The position numbers and the translations under genes were made by a program. The notes beneath the pieces were generated by a model. It had not been told where the DNA came from. It worked only from the letters and a program-made list of their open reading frames with translations, and ran no database searches. Below are positions 24,980 to 33,703 of a stretch of 33,847 nucleotides of DNA, in pieces (the first letter of the stretch is position 1; each line of letters starts with the position of its first letter). This DNA comes from Desulfarculaceae bacterium (GTDB lineage: Bacteria; Desulfobacterota; Desulfarculia; Desulfarculales; Desulfarculaceae): positions 1-33,847 of the forward strand of contig JANQFN010000184.1 in assembly GCA_028277825.1 (NCBI GenBank), written 5' to 3'.

Positions 24980-25993
24980 ATGCAATATCTGAAACATCTT
25001 ATTTTAGTCACGTCGGTCATCACCACCTTTTTGTTTCCTGTAACTTCTATCGCTGAAGTTCTTAAGATGCAAACATTTCTAGGGCCAACAGCAAGTACCA
25101 CCAAAGCATTTGAGGAAATGGCTGCCAGATTAAAAAAGGAAACAAATGGTGAAGTGCAAATCCAAGTGTTTCCAGGCAACACCGTGGTCAACGCAGCAGA
25201 AACAATCGATGCTATTGAGAATGGTTTGTTGGATGGCCATTATACAGCTCCAACTTATTTTGCTGGTAAGGATCCTGCCTTAGGTGTACTTGGAGACACT
25301 TTGTCAGCCTATCCGGATTCCGTTACGCGAGATAAATGGTTTAAAGAAGGCAGAGGATTGGAAATCGCCAGAGCACTGTATGCTAAGCACGGTCTCTTTT
25401 TTGTCGGGCCGGTATACTGGCCAGAAGAGCAAATACCGTCTATGGTTCCCATAAGATCAGTTAAGGATTTCAAGGGATTAAAAATGCGTTCGCCTGGTGG
25501 TATGCCTTCTGATTTGCTTACCTTGGCTGGTGCTTCAATGGTTAAAATGGGTGTAGGTGAATCCGTGAGCGCTATGGAGACTGGGGTGCTTGATGCGACC
25601 GACCTAGCAAATGTAGCGTTAAATGTTGCCCTCGGAATGCATAATAAAGCTAAGTATTCGATACTAGCGCGTCACTCCATGCCAACTACCGAAGTATCCA
25701 TAACGTTAGCCAAGTGGAATAGGTTGTCACCTGCAAAACAACAGAAAATAATTGATGCTGTTGCATGGCTCAACGAAACTTTGCGTAAAAGGTTAACTGA
25801 TGAAGATAAGGCCGCAATAAAGCGAGCAAAAAACGAACTAGATGTCGAGTTCATTGAGTTTGGGAAAGATGATGCTGCCACATTTAGAACTATGCTTCTC
25901 AAAGTATGGGATAAATGGGCAAAAAAGAGTAATGATAGTAAGGTGATCATAGACAGCCATAAGGATTACTTAAAGAAATTGGGGTTACTGTAG
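24980..25993 (+). CDS. dctP: TRAP transporter substrate-binding protein (DctP family)
   Basis: A periplasmic binding protein of 337 aa with a signal peptide (cleavage near TSIA|EV). The mature part shows the DctP fold: TKAFEEMAARLKKETNGEVQIQVFPG, VKDFKGLKMRSPGG with the substrate-carboxylate Arg, and AMETGVLDATD. The FLGP...VFPGNTVV start and the length recall TRAP proteins for 2-oxo or hydroxy acids, but the ligand cannot be fixed. The ribosome site is AGAAGGAGAAG. A strong hairpin separates it from dctQ. Confidence 0.9.
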   Translation: MQYLKHLILVTSVITTFLFPVTSIAEVLKMQTFLGPTASTTKAFEEMAARLKKETNGEVQIQVFPGNTVVNAAETIDAIENGLLDGHYTAPTYFAGKDPALGVLGDTLSAYPDSVTRDKWFKEGRGLEIARALYAKHGLFFVGPVYWPEEQIPSMVPIRSVKDFKGLKMRSPGGMPSDLLTLAGASMVKMGVGESVSAMETGVLDATDLANVALNVALGMHNKAKYSILARHSMPTTEVSITLAKWNRLSPAKQQKIIDAVAWLNETLRKRLTDEDKAAIKRAKNELDVEFIEFGKDDAATFRTMLLKVWDKWAKKSNDSKVIIDSHKDYLKKLGLL

Positions 25994-26001
25994 CCTAAAC
26001 T

Positions 26002-26025
26002 GAGGGCCTGTGCATGCAGGCCCTC
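26002..26025 (+). promoter_or_regulatory. Intercistronic hairpin between dctP and dctQ
   Basis: A perfect 9-bp stem GAGGGCCTG / CAGGCCCTC around TGCATG, 8 bases after the dctP stop. There is no T run, so it is not a simple terminator. Such hairpins often protect the binding-protein message and keep it in excess over the membrane subunits. Confidence 0.7.
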
Positions 26026-26088
26026 TGAAAAAATCTTAAAGAGTGCGCACTAGTTAAACTTAATTATACGGATTAGTGGCTACTTCCC

Positions 26089-26619
26089 ATGCAAACATCA
26101 AAAGGAAAAAGTCCTATTAACTATATTGCTATAGGGCTAGGCGACATTTTGTCATGGAGTTTTCTAATAATAGTGGCCCTTATGGTTTATGAAGTGGTTG
26201 CCCGCTACTTTTTCAATAGCCCGACCATTTGGGCACACGAAATATCTGGAGTGCTAGCTGCTGTTTCGTTCATTTTTGGAGGCGCGTATTGTATGGCTCA
26301 TAAGTCACATATGCGTATAACATCTCTTGCAGACAAAATGTCTCCAAGATTTCAAAGTTTGTCGACTGCTATTGGCAACGTGGCCGGGATAACGTACCTT
26401 AGTGGATTAGCTTATGCTACGGCCGTGATGTCAAATAAAACCTTGTTCAGATTTACGCCATCGGGTGACTGGAATCCTGAAAGATCCGGTACCAGTTGGA
26501 ATACAGCAGCACCTTCTTTTATAAAATTTGCACTTTTCATAGGGACTGCATTTTTTTTGGTGGTTCTGCTTGCAAATATTCTAAACCGCCAGCCCGATAA
26601 AATGAAAGATTCAAAATAG
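26089..26619 (+). CDS. dctQ: TRAP transporter small membrane subunit (DctQ family)
   Basis: 176 residues with about four membrane helices (roughly 12-35, 50-72, 88-112 and 140-165). The family pattern VYEVVARYFFNSPTIWAHEISG and the FGGAYCMAHKSHMRI loop are clear. It works with DctM as the inner-membrane part of a sodium-driven TRAP transporter. The ribosome site is weak. Its stop lies 3 bases before dctM, so translation is probably coupled. Confidence 0.9.
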   Translation: MQTSKGKSPINYIAIGLGDILSWSFLIIVALMVYEVVARYFFNSPTIWAHEISGVLAAVSFIFGGAYCMAHKSHMRITSLADKMSPRFQSLSTAIGNVAGITYLSGLAYATAVMSNKTLFRFTPSGDWNPERSGTSWNTAAPSFIKFALFIGTAFFLVVLLANILNRQPDKMKDSK

Positions 26620-26622
26620 AAA

Positions 26623-27933
26623 ATGGATATAGCCACAACCTCGGCTTTAATACTCCTTACTATGATTGGGCTGCTTGCCATTGGTGTACCAATGGCATTT
26701 GTATCAGGTGCCATAGCGGTCTTCCTCGCATTCATTAATTTCGGGCCTAACGCACTATTTATTTTGGGTAGCCGTACTGCGGATTTTTTAAATTCATTCG
26801 CTCTAGTTGCTGTACCTATGTTTGTGCTGATGGCGTCGATATTAGAGCGTTCAGGCATAGCGAAAGACCTTTATCGAGCATTCCATATTAGCGCTGGAAA
26901 TTTACGCGGCGGCGTGGCAATTGTGACTCTATTAGTTGCCATTATGCTGGGGGCTACCACAGGTATCATTGGGGGCGAAGTGGTCCTGCTAGGTCTTATT
27001 GCCTTACCTCAAATGATTAAATTAGGTTATAACCGAAAATTGGCAATAGGTACCATTACAGCAGGCGGCTCACTGGGGACGATGATACCTCCAAGTATTA
27101 TACTGATATTCTATGGTATCACTGCAGAGGTATCGATATCTGACCTGTTCTTAGCGACAATATTTCCTGCATTTTTATTAGCTTTATTGTATATTGGATA
27201 TATTTTAATTAGATGTCATATAAACCCTTCCTTAGGTCCAGTAGCACATGAATCAGATAATAAGCTAAGTTGGAAGGATAAATTAAGTCTGTTTAAAGGC
27301 GTAATCATACCTATCATAGTCGCTGTAGTTGTGTTGGGTTCTATCTACGGTGGCTTTGCATCAATCACAGAATCTGCTGCAATCGGCGTTGCCGGCACCT
27401 TAATTGCGGCATGGGTGCGTCGAGAGTTAACCTGGAAAATGCTACGTGGCGCACTTATTCAATCAATGAAAACTTGTGGAATGGTATTTTGGCTTGTTTT
27501 TGGTACAAATTCACTGATAGGCATTTATAATTTGCTGGGAGGTATCACTTTTGCGAAACAAATTTTGATAGGTGTTTCCAGTGAACCAATAGTGATCATT
27601 TCAGTAATGGTTGCGGTTTTTTTATTGCTAGGAATGTTCATCGATTGGATTGGAATACTATTCCTTACAATGCCCATATTTCAACCGACTCTCCAGGCAA
27701 TGGGATATGATCCAATATGGTTTGGTATTGTCTTTAACTTATCGATGCAAATAGCGTATCTTACTCCTCCTTTCGGACCTGCATGCTTTTACCTCAAGGG
27801 GGTCGCACCTCAAGAAATTACATTGCAGGAGATATTGTCAGCACAGTGGCCTTTTATAGCATTACAAGTACTGGCATTGTCAATAGTCATACTGTTTCCA
27901 TCTTTATCCCTTTGGCTACCAAACTTATATTGA
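26623..27933 (+). CDS. dctM: TRAP transporter large membrane subunit (DctM family)
   Basis: 436 residues, very hydrophobic with about 12 helices, full length for DctM. Signature stretches include GVPMAFVSGAIAVFL, the GAITTG-like segment LGATTGIIGGEV, PPSIILIFYG and LGMFIDWIGILFLTMP. It forms the transport channel with DctQ and uses the ion gradient to take up an organic acid delivered by DctP. The downstream fused E1 gene starts 11 bases after its stop. Confidence 0.93.
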   Translation: MDIATTSALILLTMIGLLAIGVPMAFVSGAIAVFLAFINFGPNALFILGSRTADFLNSFALVAVPMFVLMASILERSGIAKDLYRAFHISAGNLRGGVAIVTLLVAIMLGATTGIIGGEVVLLGLIALPQMIKLGYNRKLAIGTITAGGSLGTMIPPSIILIFYGITAEVSISDLFLATIFPAFLLALLYIGYILIRCHINPSLGPVAHESDNKLSWKDKLSLFKGVIIPIIVAVVVLGSIYGGFASITESAAIGVAGTLIAAWVRRELTWKMLRGALIQSMKTCGMVFWLVFGTNSLIGIYNLLGGITFAKQILIGVSSEPIVIISVMVAVFLLLGMFIDWIGILFLTMPIFQPTLQAMGYDPIWFGIVFNLSMQIAYLTPPFGPACFYLKGVAPQEITLQEILSAQWPFIALQVLALSIVILFPSLSLWLPNLY

Positions 27934-27944
27934 GGATATTATTG

Positions 27945-29978
27945 ATGAAATCAAAAGATATTGTAAGCAAAAAAACAAACAACGATAAAACAATTGCCCT
28001 GACGAATGAAAATCTGTTGCACATGCTTTCCACAATGATAATCATACGACAATTCGAAACAAGTGCTGCAGAACTATTTAGTTCTGGCGAAATTAGAGGA
28101 ACGGCTCACTCATGTGTAGGGCAAGAGGCAATCGCTGTAGCTGCATGTGGTGCTCTTGCAAAGGATGATTTTATTCTTACTCACCATCGGGGACATGGCC
28201 AGACTATTGCCAAGGGTGCTGATATAAAGTTGATGATGGCCGAGTTGATGGGTAAGGAGAACGGGTATTGTCGTGGCCTCGGAGGCTCCATGCATATTGC
28301 TGATTTTGATTGCAAGGTCTTAGGCGCCAATGGAATTGTCGGAGCAAGTATGGGGTTAGGAGTTGGCGCAGCTCTTGCAGAAAAGACCAAAAGCTCTAAT
28401 GCGGTTGGCATAGCTTTTTTTGGAGACGGCGCTGCTGGTGAAGGTATTTTTCATGAAGCTTTAAATTTGGCGTCAATCTGGAACTTACCTATCGTATTTT
28501 TTTGTGAGAACAACCAGTACGGTATATCTACGCGAATGGAAGATGTAATTGCGGGAAAAGGAATTGCGCGGAGAGCTGAAGCTTATAACCTACCCGGTCA
28601 ACAGATTGATGGAAACGATGTATTCCCCATATATGAAACCGTAGCTGATGCAGTTAAGCGAGCCAGAGATGGTTGTGGACCATCGCTAATTGAAGCGATG
28701 ACCTATCGCTGGGGTGATCATTCAATGCGGGCAAATTTGCCACGATATAGAACTGAAGATGAAGTTAACGAATGGCGTGACCGTGATCCCATTATGCGCC
28801 TTTTGAAACATTTGATTGATATAGGAAAATGTGACCGGGCTATGTACAAAAAAATGTGCGACCAAGCCATCGAAAAGATAGGTGACGCAATTAATTGGTC
28901 TAGGAAACAGAAAATATTGAAGTATGACACTGCGATTAATATAGTGTATGCTCCCCCAAAAGTGGAAGGCTTTGAGCCATCCCCAGGCAACCGCAACATT
29001 AGTTATGCGGAGGCGATCACTGAGGGAATTATGCAGGAAATGGAACGAGATACTTCTGTGATTCTCATCGGTGAAGACGTAGGCAAAATTGGTGGGATAT
29101 TCGGCCTTACTAGAGGCTTGCAAGAAAAGTTCGGCTCTGAACGGGTACGTGACACACCTATCGCTGAGAATGTTCTTTCCAACTGTGGCGTAGGCGCTGC
29201 AATGATGGGGCTGCGACCTATTGTTGAAGTACAAATATTAGATTTTATAACACTTATGATGGATGGCATAATCAATCAAGCAGCAAAAGCACGTTTCATG
29301 ATGGGTGGTAAAACCAAAATCCCAATTGTCTTTAGAGGGCCGCAAGGAGCTGGAATTAGCTTAGCGGCTCAGCACAGTCAATCTCTTGAATCATTGTTCA
29401 CACATATCCCTGGGCTCGAAGTATATATTCCCTCCAACGCCTATGATGCAAAAGGATTAATTGTCGCTGCCATTCGATCTGACAACCCTGTCATTTTTAT
29501 AGAAAATAAATTATTATACATGATTTCTGAAAGCAGGCCTGTACCAGAAGAGTGTTATGCGATCCAGCCTGGAAAAGCACGAATTGTTCGTGAAGGCACT
29601 GACTGTACCGTTATTGCACTGTTATCAATGGTCGATCAAGCTATGCAAGCCGCTACTAAGCTGGAAAAGAAAGGCATTTCCATAGAAGTCATTGACCCGC
29701 GTACTGTGAAACCCTTGGATATGGACCAGATTATTAAAAGCGTAAAAAAAACCAACCGTGCGGTGATCGTACATGAATCGGCTAGGTTTTGCGGGATTGG
29801 CAGTGAAATCGCCTCAAATATTATGGAACAGGCTTTCGATTGGCTGGATGCTCCGGTGGCCAGAGTCACAGCACCCAATATGCCTGTACCCTATAGTGCC
29901 AAGTTAGAGCAAAAATATATACCAAATGCTGATGACATAACTAAATCTGTAAAAGAAGTCTATTACTATGCTCGCTAA
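27945..29978 (+). CDS. Fused E1 alpha-beta subunit of a ThDP-dependent 2-oxoacid (AcoA/AcoB-like) dehydrogenase
   Basis: A 677-residue chain holding both E1 halves. Residues ~20-325 are E1-alpha, with the ThDP motif GDG at 160-162 through ENN at 188-190 and the AcoA-like GLGGSMHIAD. Residues ~346-677 are E1-beta, with GEDVGKIGGIFGLT, the AQHSQSLES stretch and PRTVKPLDMDQI. E1 decarboxylates a 2-oxoacid (or cleaves acetoin) on ThDP and hands the acyl group to an E2. No E2 lies beside it; the only E2 in the window is at 14413. The start at ATG 27945 (TGAGGA upstream) replaces the longer track ORF, which overlaps dctM. The 11-base gap to dctM indicates one operon. Confidence 0.9.
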   Translation: MKSKDIVSKKTNNDKTIALTNENLLHMLSTMIIIRQFETSAAELFSSGEIRGTAHSCVGQEAIAVAACGALAKDDFILTHHRGHGQTIAKGADIKLMMAELMGKENGYCRGLGGSMHIADFDCKVLGANGIVGASMGLGVGAALAEKTKSSNAVGIAFFGDGAAGEGIFHEALNLASIWNLPIVFFCENNQYGISTRMEDVIAGKGIARRAEAYNLPGQQIDGNDVFPIYETVADAVKRARDGCGPSLIEAMTYRWGDHSMRANLPRYRTEDEVNEWRDRDPIMRLLKHLIDIGKCDRAMYKKMCDQAIEKIGDAINWSRKQKILKYDTAINIVYAPPKVEGFEPSPGNRNISYAEAITEGIMQEMERDTSVILIGEDVGKIGGIFGLTRGLQEKFGSERVRDTPIAENVLSNCGVGAAMMGLRPIVEVQILDFITLMMDGIINQAAKARFMMGGKTKIPIVFRGPQGAGISLAAQHSQSLESLFTHIPGLEVYIPSNAYDAKGLIVAAIRSDNPVIFIENKLLYMISESRPVPEECYAIQPGKARIVREGTDCTVIALLSMVDQAMQAATKLEKKGISIEVIDPRTVKPLDMDQIIKSVKKTNRAVIVHESARFCGIGSEIASNIMEQAFDWLDAPVARVTAPNMPVPYSAKLEQKYIPNADDITKSVKEVYYYAR

Positions 29979-30016
29979 AATATAGATAGCAGCTTATCGA
30001 AAAAATGTGATGACGT

Positions 30017-30033
30017 CACTCACTATGTGAGTG
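30017..30033. repeat. Perfect inverted repeat after the fused E1 gene
   Basis: CACTCAC-TAT-GTGAGTG, with an overlapping small palindrome TGACGTCA just before it. It lies in the 173-base gap before the aldolase gene and is followed by CATAATTTT. It could be an operator or a weak terminator. Confidence 0.55.
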
Positions 30034-30151
30034 CCATAATTTTGTGATGCAATTGTTCATTGATAAAAACCTAATTAAGAACTAAATATTTATTTTAAAA
30101 GTCAAGCTGAGTTGGCAGGGTTTATGATTTTTATTTCCAAGGAGGTTATTC

Positions 30152-30961
30152 GTGCTGAAAAAATTTAAGTCAATTTTACAGTCGAAGCAAATATCTATAG
30201 GGACTTGGAGCCAGATGGCAAGTTCAGAATTAGTTGAAATACTTGGATTTAACGGTTTTGAATTTACAATTATTGATTGTGAGCATAGTTCATTTGGAGT
30301 GGAAACGGTAGAAAACCTGTCCCGCGCATGTGATTCGGTAGGAATTGGTTACGCTGTGCGAGTGGAAAAAAATGACGCAACTCTTATCATGAAATTGCTC
30401 GATGCAGGCTGCAAACATGTTGTTGTTCCTAATGTCTCTACAAGAGAACAGGCTGAATACGCAGTGGCTTCCACTAGGTTTGCGCCAAATGGATTGAGAG
30501 GTGCATGCCCTTGTGTGCGAGCTGGAGCTCACCATATACGTGATTGGAAAAAATATGTTTCTGAACAAGAGGCTCAAGTTGAGGCTATAGCACTCGTTGA
30601 AACGAGTGAAGGTTATCATAATTTCAAAAAATTAGTGAGTGTAAAAAATCTAAATACATTTATGTTTGGCCCTTTTGACTTATCTGTATCCATGGGATTG
30701 AATGGCGATTGGCGTCACAAGAAAGTCCAGGATGCTGTTCGGGAAATGGTGAATATGGCAATTGATGCAGGTGGCTCCGTAATTATGCCTATTTTTTCCC
30801 CCTACGAAGATGAATGCAAACAGACAATCGATGAATGGCACCGGCATGGAGTGAATACATTCATTGTGGGTACAGACAAAATTATCATAGCAAATGCCAT
30901 TTGCCGGTGGAACGAAATATTAAGAAAGATATTACCGGTTACTTCTCGACCTGAATCGTGA
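30152..30961 (+). CDS. HpcH/HpaI-type class II pyruvate aldolase
   Basis: 269 residues. This family cleaves 4-hydroxy-2-oxoacids (or 2-keto-3-deoxy acids) to pyruvate and an aldehyde with a divalent metal. By my count the residues known in E. coli HpaI fall at almost the same numbers here: Asp42 and His45 (DCEHSS), Arg70 (AVRVEK), Asp84 (LLDAG), the metal ligand Glu150 (VETSEG) and Asp176 (FGPFDLS). It should therefore be active. The start is a GTG with a perfect AAGGAGG 7 bases upstream. The pyruvate made could feed the E1 enzymes encoded on both sides. The exact substrate is unknown. Confidence 0.88.
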   Translation: MLKKFKSILQSKQISIGTWSQMASSELVEILGFNGFEFTIIDCEHSSFGVETVENLSRACDSVGIGYAVRVEKNDATLIMKLLDAGCKHVVVPNVSTREQAEYAVASTRFAPNGLRGACPCVRAGAHHIRDWKKYVSEQEAQVEAIALVETSEGYHNFKKLVSVKNLNTFMFGPFDLSVSMGLNGDWRHKKVQDAVREMVNMAIDAGGSVIMPIFSPYEDECKQTIDEWHRHGVNTFIVGTDKIIIANAICRWNEILRKILPVTSRPES

Positions 30962-31116
30962 TAGTAAAATAAACGCTTCTCTCAAAAAAAGATTCAAAAG
31001 TAAACATGACACACTTGTTTCGGGTTATTATTAATGCATCAAATGACATTACTTAAAAAAATAAACACCAATGTATATAGAATTATTTGGCTTCGTTAAC
31101 TTCTTCTTGGTTTCAT

Positions 31117-31132
31117 GATCTCAATTGAGATC
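31117..31132. repeat. Perfect 16-bp palindrome upstream of the split E1 pair
   Basis: GATCTCAATTGAGATC, followed by TTTTAATA, 43 bases before the E1-alpha start. It may be an operator for the E1 pair or an AT-rich terminator of the aldolase transcript. It is unlike the GTATAC operators. Confidence 0.6.
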
Positions 31133-31175
31133 TTTTAATATCATTTCACTGCCATACAAATAGTGTTGAGATATA

Positions 31176-32162
31176 ATGGAAAAAGACAAAAAAAAGATGT
31201 TAGGGCTTTATCGCCTTATGGTGACTATTCGACAGTTTGAGATTATGGCAGGAGACGATTTCGCTGCCGGAGTAATACCTGGGTTTATTCACCTTTCTAT
31301 TGGACAAGAGGCAAGTAGTGTTGGGGTTTGCTCATGCCTTAGGAAAGATGACTACGTTACCACAACACATCGTGGACATGGCCATATGATTGCTAAAGGT
31401 GCTGATCTTAATAAAATGGCTGCCGAATTGTATGGGAAAAAAACAGGATATTGTAAAGGAAAAGGAGGGTCTATGCATATTGCTGATTTTTCAATAGGTA
31501 TTCTGGGTGCCAATGGAATCGTTGCTGGCGGGTTGCCGATAGTAACAGGTGCTGGTTTTTCTATTATGATGCGTAAAACGGATCAGGTTGCAGTTTGTTT
31601 TTTTGGTGACGGGGCTAGCAACCGAGGAACTGTACATGAATCCATGAATATGGCCTCTATCTGGAAACTGCCAATCATATTCGTGGTGGAGAATAACCAG
31701 TATGCATCCACTACTCCCAGCACTTACTCGTATTCGGTTAAGGACTTATCTGTCCGGGCAGCCGGTTATGAGATGCCTGGTATAACCGTAGATGGGAATG
31801 ACGTGTTGGCTGTGCGCAAAGCAGCAAAAGTAGCAATAGAGCGGGCTCGATCCGGATATGGTCCAACATTTATTGAGAACAAAACTTATCGCATTAGGGG
31901 CCACTTCGAAGGGGATCCACAGAGATATCGCGATCAAGAAGACGTATATGCTCAATCTACCAAGAATGATCCAATTGAGCGCTTTGGCAGTACCCTCAGC
32001 AAAAATAAAGTACTCAATGACCAAATCATTAAGCAAATTTGGAATGATGTATCCTTGGAGCTGGACAAGGCCAAGGAGTTTGCAGAACAAAGCCCCTTCC
32101 CCGAACCAGAAGAAGCATTGGAAGATCTTTACGTAAATGTTAAGACAACTGGCTGGGAGTGA
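31176..32162 (+). CDS. E1 alpha subunit of a ThDP-dependent 2-oxoacid (AcoA-like) dehydrogenase
   Basis: 328 residues. The ThDP motif runs from GDG (144-146) to ENN (172-174), and the family blocks THRGHGHMIAKGAD, GKKTGYCKGKGGSMHIADF and YRIRGHFEGDPQRYR are typical of AcoA-type E1-alpha. It is clearly related to the first half of the fused E1 (27945) but diverged, so it probably has a different substrate or kinetics. The E1-beta gene follows 6 bases after its stop. There is no E2 next to the pair. Confidence 0.92.
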   Translation: MEKDKKKMLGLYRLMVTIRQFEIMAGDDFAAGVIPGFIHLSIGQEASSVGVCSCLRKDDYVTTTHRGHGHMIAKGADLNKMAAELYGKKTGYCKGKGGSMHIADFSIGILGANGIVAGGLPIVTGAGFSIMMRKTDQVAVCFFGDGASNRGTVHESMNMASIWKLPIIFVVENNQYASTTPSTYSYSVKDLSVRAAGYEMPGITVDGNDVLAVRKAAKVAIERARSGYGPTFIENKTYRIRGHFEGDPQRYRDQEDVYAQSTKNDPIERFGSTLSKNKVLNDQIIKQIWNDVSLELDKAKEFAEQSPFPEPEEALEDLYVNVKTTGWE

Positions 32163-32168
32163 AATCGG

Positions 32169-33149
32169 ATGGCCGAGCGTATCATGAGTGCTTCAGCAGC
32201 TTTGGCTGAAGCCTTGATTGAGGAAATGCATCGTGATCAAAGCGTATTTATTGTGGGTGAGGATTTAACAGCACATTCAGGAATATTTGGACAGTTCAAG
32301 GGTATTCCCGAAAAATACCCTGACCGGATTATAGATACACCTATCAGCGAGGCGGCCATAATGGGAATTGGAATTGGCGCATCGATCACTGGTATGCGAC
32401 CTATTGTTGATATACATTTTTCTGATTTTATAACATGCTGCATGGATGAGTTGTGCAATCAGGGGGCAAAGATACGCTATATGTTCGGAGGCCAAGTGAA
32501 ATTGCCTTTTGTACTTTTTTGCCCTGACGGTGCTGGCCTTAGAGGTGCTGCTCAACATTCCCAATCTTTAGAGGCTTGGATGATGCATATACCTGGGCTT
32601 AAAGTTGTAGTTCCCAGCGAGGCCGCTGACGTGAAGGGACTTATGAAGGCTAGCATCCGTGACGACGATCCGGTGGTTTTTTTTCAACATAAAAAATTAT
32701 TCGCCAAGCAGGGTGTGGTTCCCGAAAGCGATTACCAAATTCCGCTCGGGCAGGCCGCCGTCAAAAGACTAGGAAATGATGTGAGCTTGCTGTGTTATGG
32801 AGCCGGCTATTATTTGTGTCAAGAAGCCGCGGTGGAATTGTATAGCAGGGACATAGATGTGGAAATTGTGGATATTCGAACTCTGAAGCCATTGGATATA
32901 AAAACGGTAGCAAAATCTATACAGAAAACCCACCGGGCGGTTATTGTACACGAAGCTTGTCTGACCGGAGGGTTTGGCGCTGAACTGGCTGCTCTTATAC
33001 AGGATGAAATGTTTGATGATCTAGATTCACCGATTAAAAGGGTCGCAGCGAAAGACGTACCTATACCGTTCTCTCCCCCTATGGAGGACTTTGTTTTACC
33101 TAGTGTTAGCGATGTAATATCAGCAGTACATTCAGTAGTTTATCGATAG
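32169..33149 (+). CDS. E1 beta subunit of a ThDP-dependent 2-oxoacid (AcoB-like) dehydrogenase
   Basis: 326 residues with the E1-beta pattern: SASAALAEALIEEMHRDQ, GEDLTAHSGIFGQFKG, DTPISEAAIMGIGIGA, the AAQHSQSLEAW loop and the C-terminal RTLKPLDIKTVAKSIQKTHR. It pairs with the E1-alpha just upstream as an alpha2-beta2 E1. The ribosome site is GGGAG about 9 bases before the ATG. It is the last gene of the catabolic cluster; no clear terminator is seen after it. Confidence 0.92.
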   Translation: MAERIMSASAALAEALIEEMHRDQSVFIVGEDLTAHSGIFGQFKGIPEKYPDRIIDTPISEAAIMGIGIGASITGMRPIVDIHFSDFITCCMDELCNQGAKIRYMFGGQVKLPFVLFCPDGAGLRGAAQHSQSLEAWMMHIPGLKVVVPSEAADVKGLMKASIRDDDPVVFFQHKKLFAKQGVVPESDYQIPLGQAAVKRLGNDVSLLCYGAGYYLCQEAAVELYSRDIDVEIVDIRTLKPLDIKTVAKSIQKTHRAVIVHEACLTGGFGAELAALIQDEMFDDLDSPIKRVAAKDVPIPFSPPMEDFVLPSVSDVISAVHSVVYR

Positions 33150-33492
33150 AAAAATATAGCAGTTGAAAATGGAATGTCTTAAAATCGTTGGAATATTAGG
33201 GAAATCATTTTAGTTAATTGGTTATTTGAGGTTAGAGGATTGATTCCTTGCCAGGGAAGGACTAACTGTAAAAACAAAGTACCTTCCTGCACCTAGACAT
33301 ACTCTTATTTATTTGGATACACCGTAAGATCCTTCCCTATAAAGTCAATTTACCCATAGAAAATAGCACCTTCCTATGGTGCATAGCTCCTAAAAAATCA
33401 ATGCGTACTTTTTATTGATATGTCCCCGGTAATTAACGATTTGCCGTTTGTCGGAACCGCAGTCTAAATAATTAGGAAAAATGGGCAGAGAA
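33150..33492. other. AT-rich gene-free stretch at the right end of the island
   Basis: No gene is seen. CCTTCC occurs at about 33283, 33332 and 33371 (with CCTTGCC at 33246), and GCACC...GGTGC (33367-33383) forms a small stem. A TGTCCCCGG-TAATT sequence near 33421 resembles the ends of some small transposon-like elements, but this is weak. Confidence 0.4.
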
Positions 33493-33575
33493 TTGACATA
33501 AAATGGGCGATTAGCCTATTTTCAATAATGACATAAAATGATAAAAAAATCAATAGTATATTGGGTAATGTCAAT
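33493..33575 (+). promoter_or_regulatory. Promoter-like region with repeated TGACAT elements
   Basis: TGACATAAAATG occurs twice (33494-33505 and 33529-33540), and ATTGACAT (33492) has its complement ATGTCAAT at 33568-33575. The first copy contains TTGACA, with TATTTT 18 bases later, a possible promoter for the exported protein gene at 33767. Repeated elements suggest a regulator-binding cluster. Confidence 0.45.
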
Positions 33576-33703
33576 TAGTTAGTCACCATTTAATCAAATG
33601 TGGAGTGTTTAACTTAAAGATTAAAATTGCCATTAAAATTAACATTACCAACGCTTTCAAGCAGGTAAGGGGTGAACCTAACGCATGAAAGTGTTTATGG
33701 CGG

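Noticed and set aside
30962-31175. TPP riboswitch upstream of the ThDP-dependent E1 genes
   Set aside because: The conserved CUGAGA and ACC(U/C)GA elements are not present here or upstream of the fused E1.
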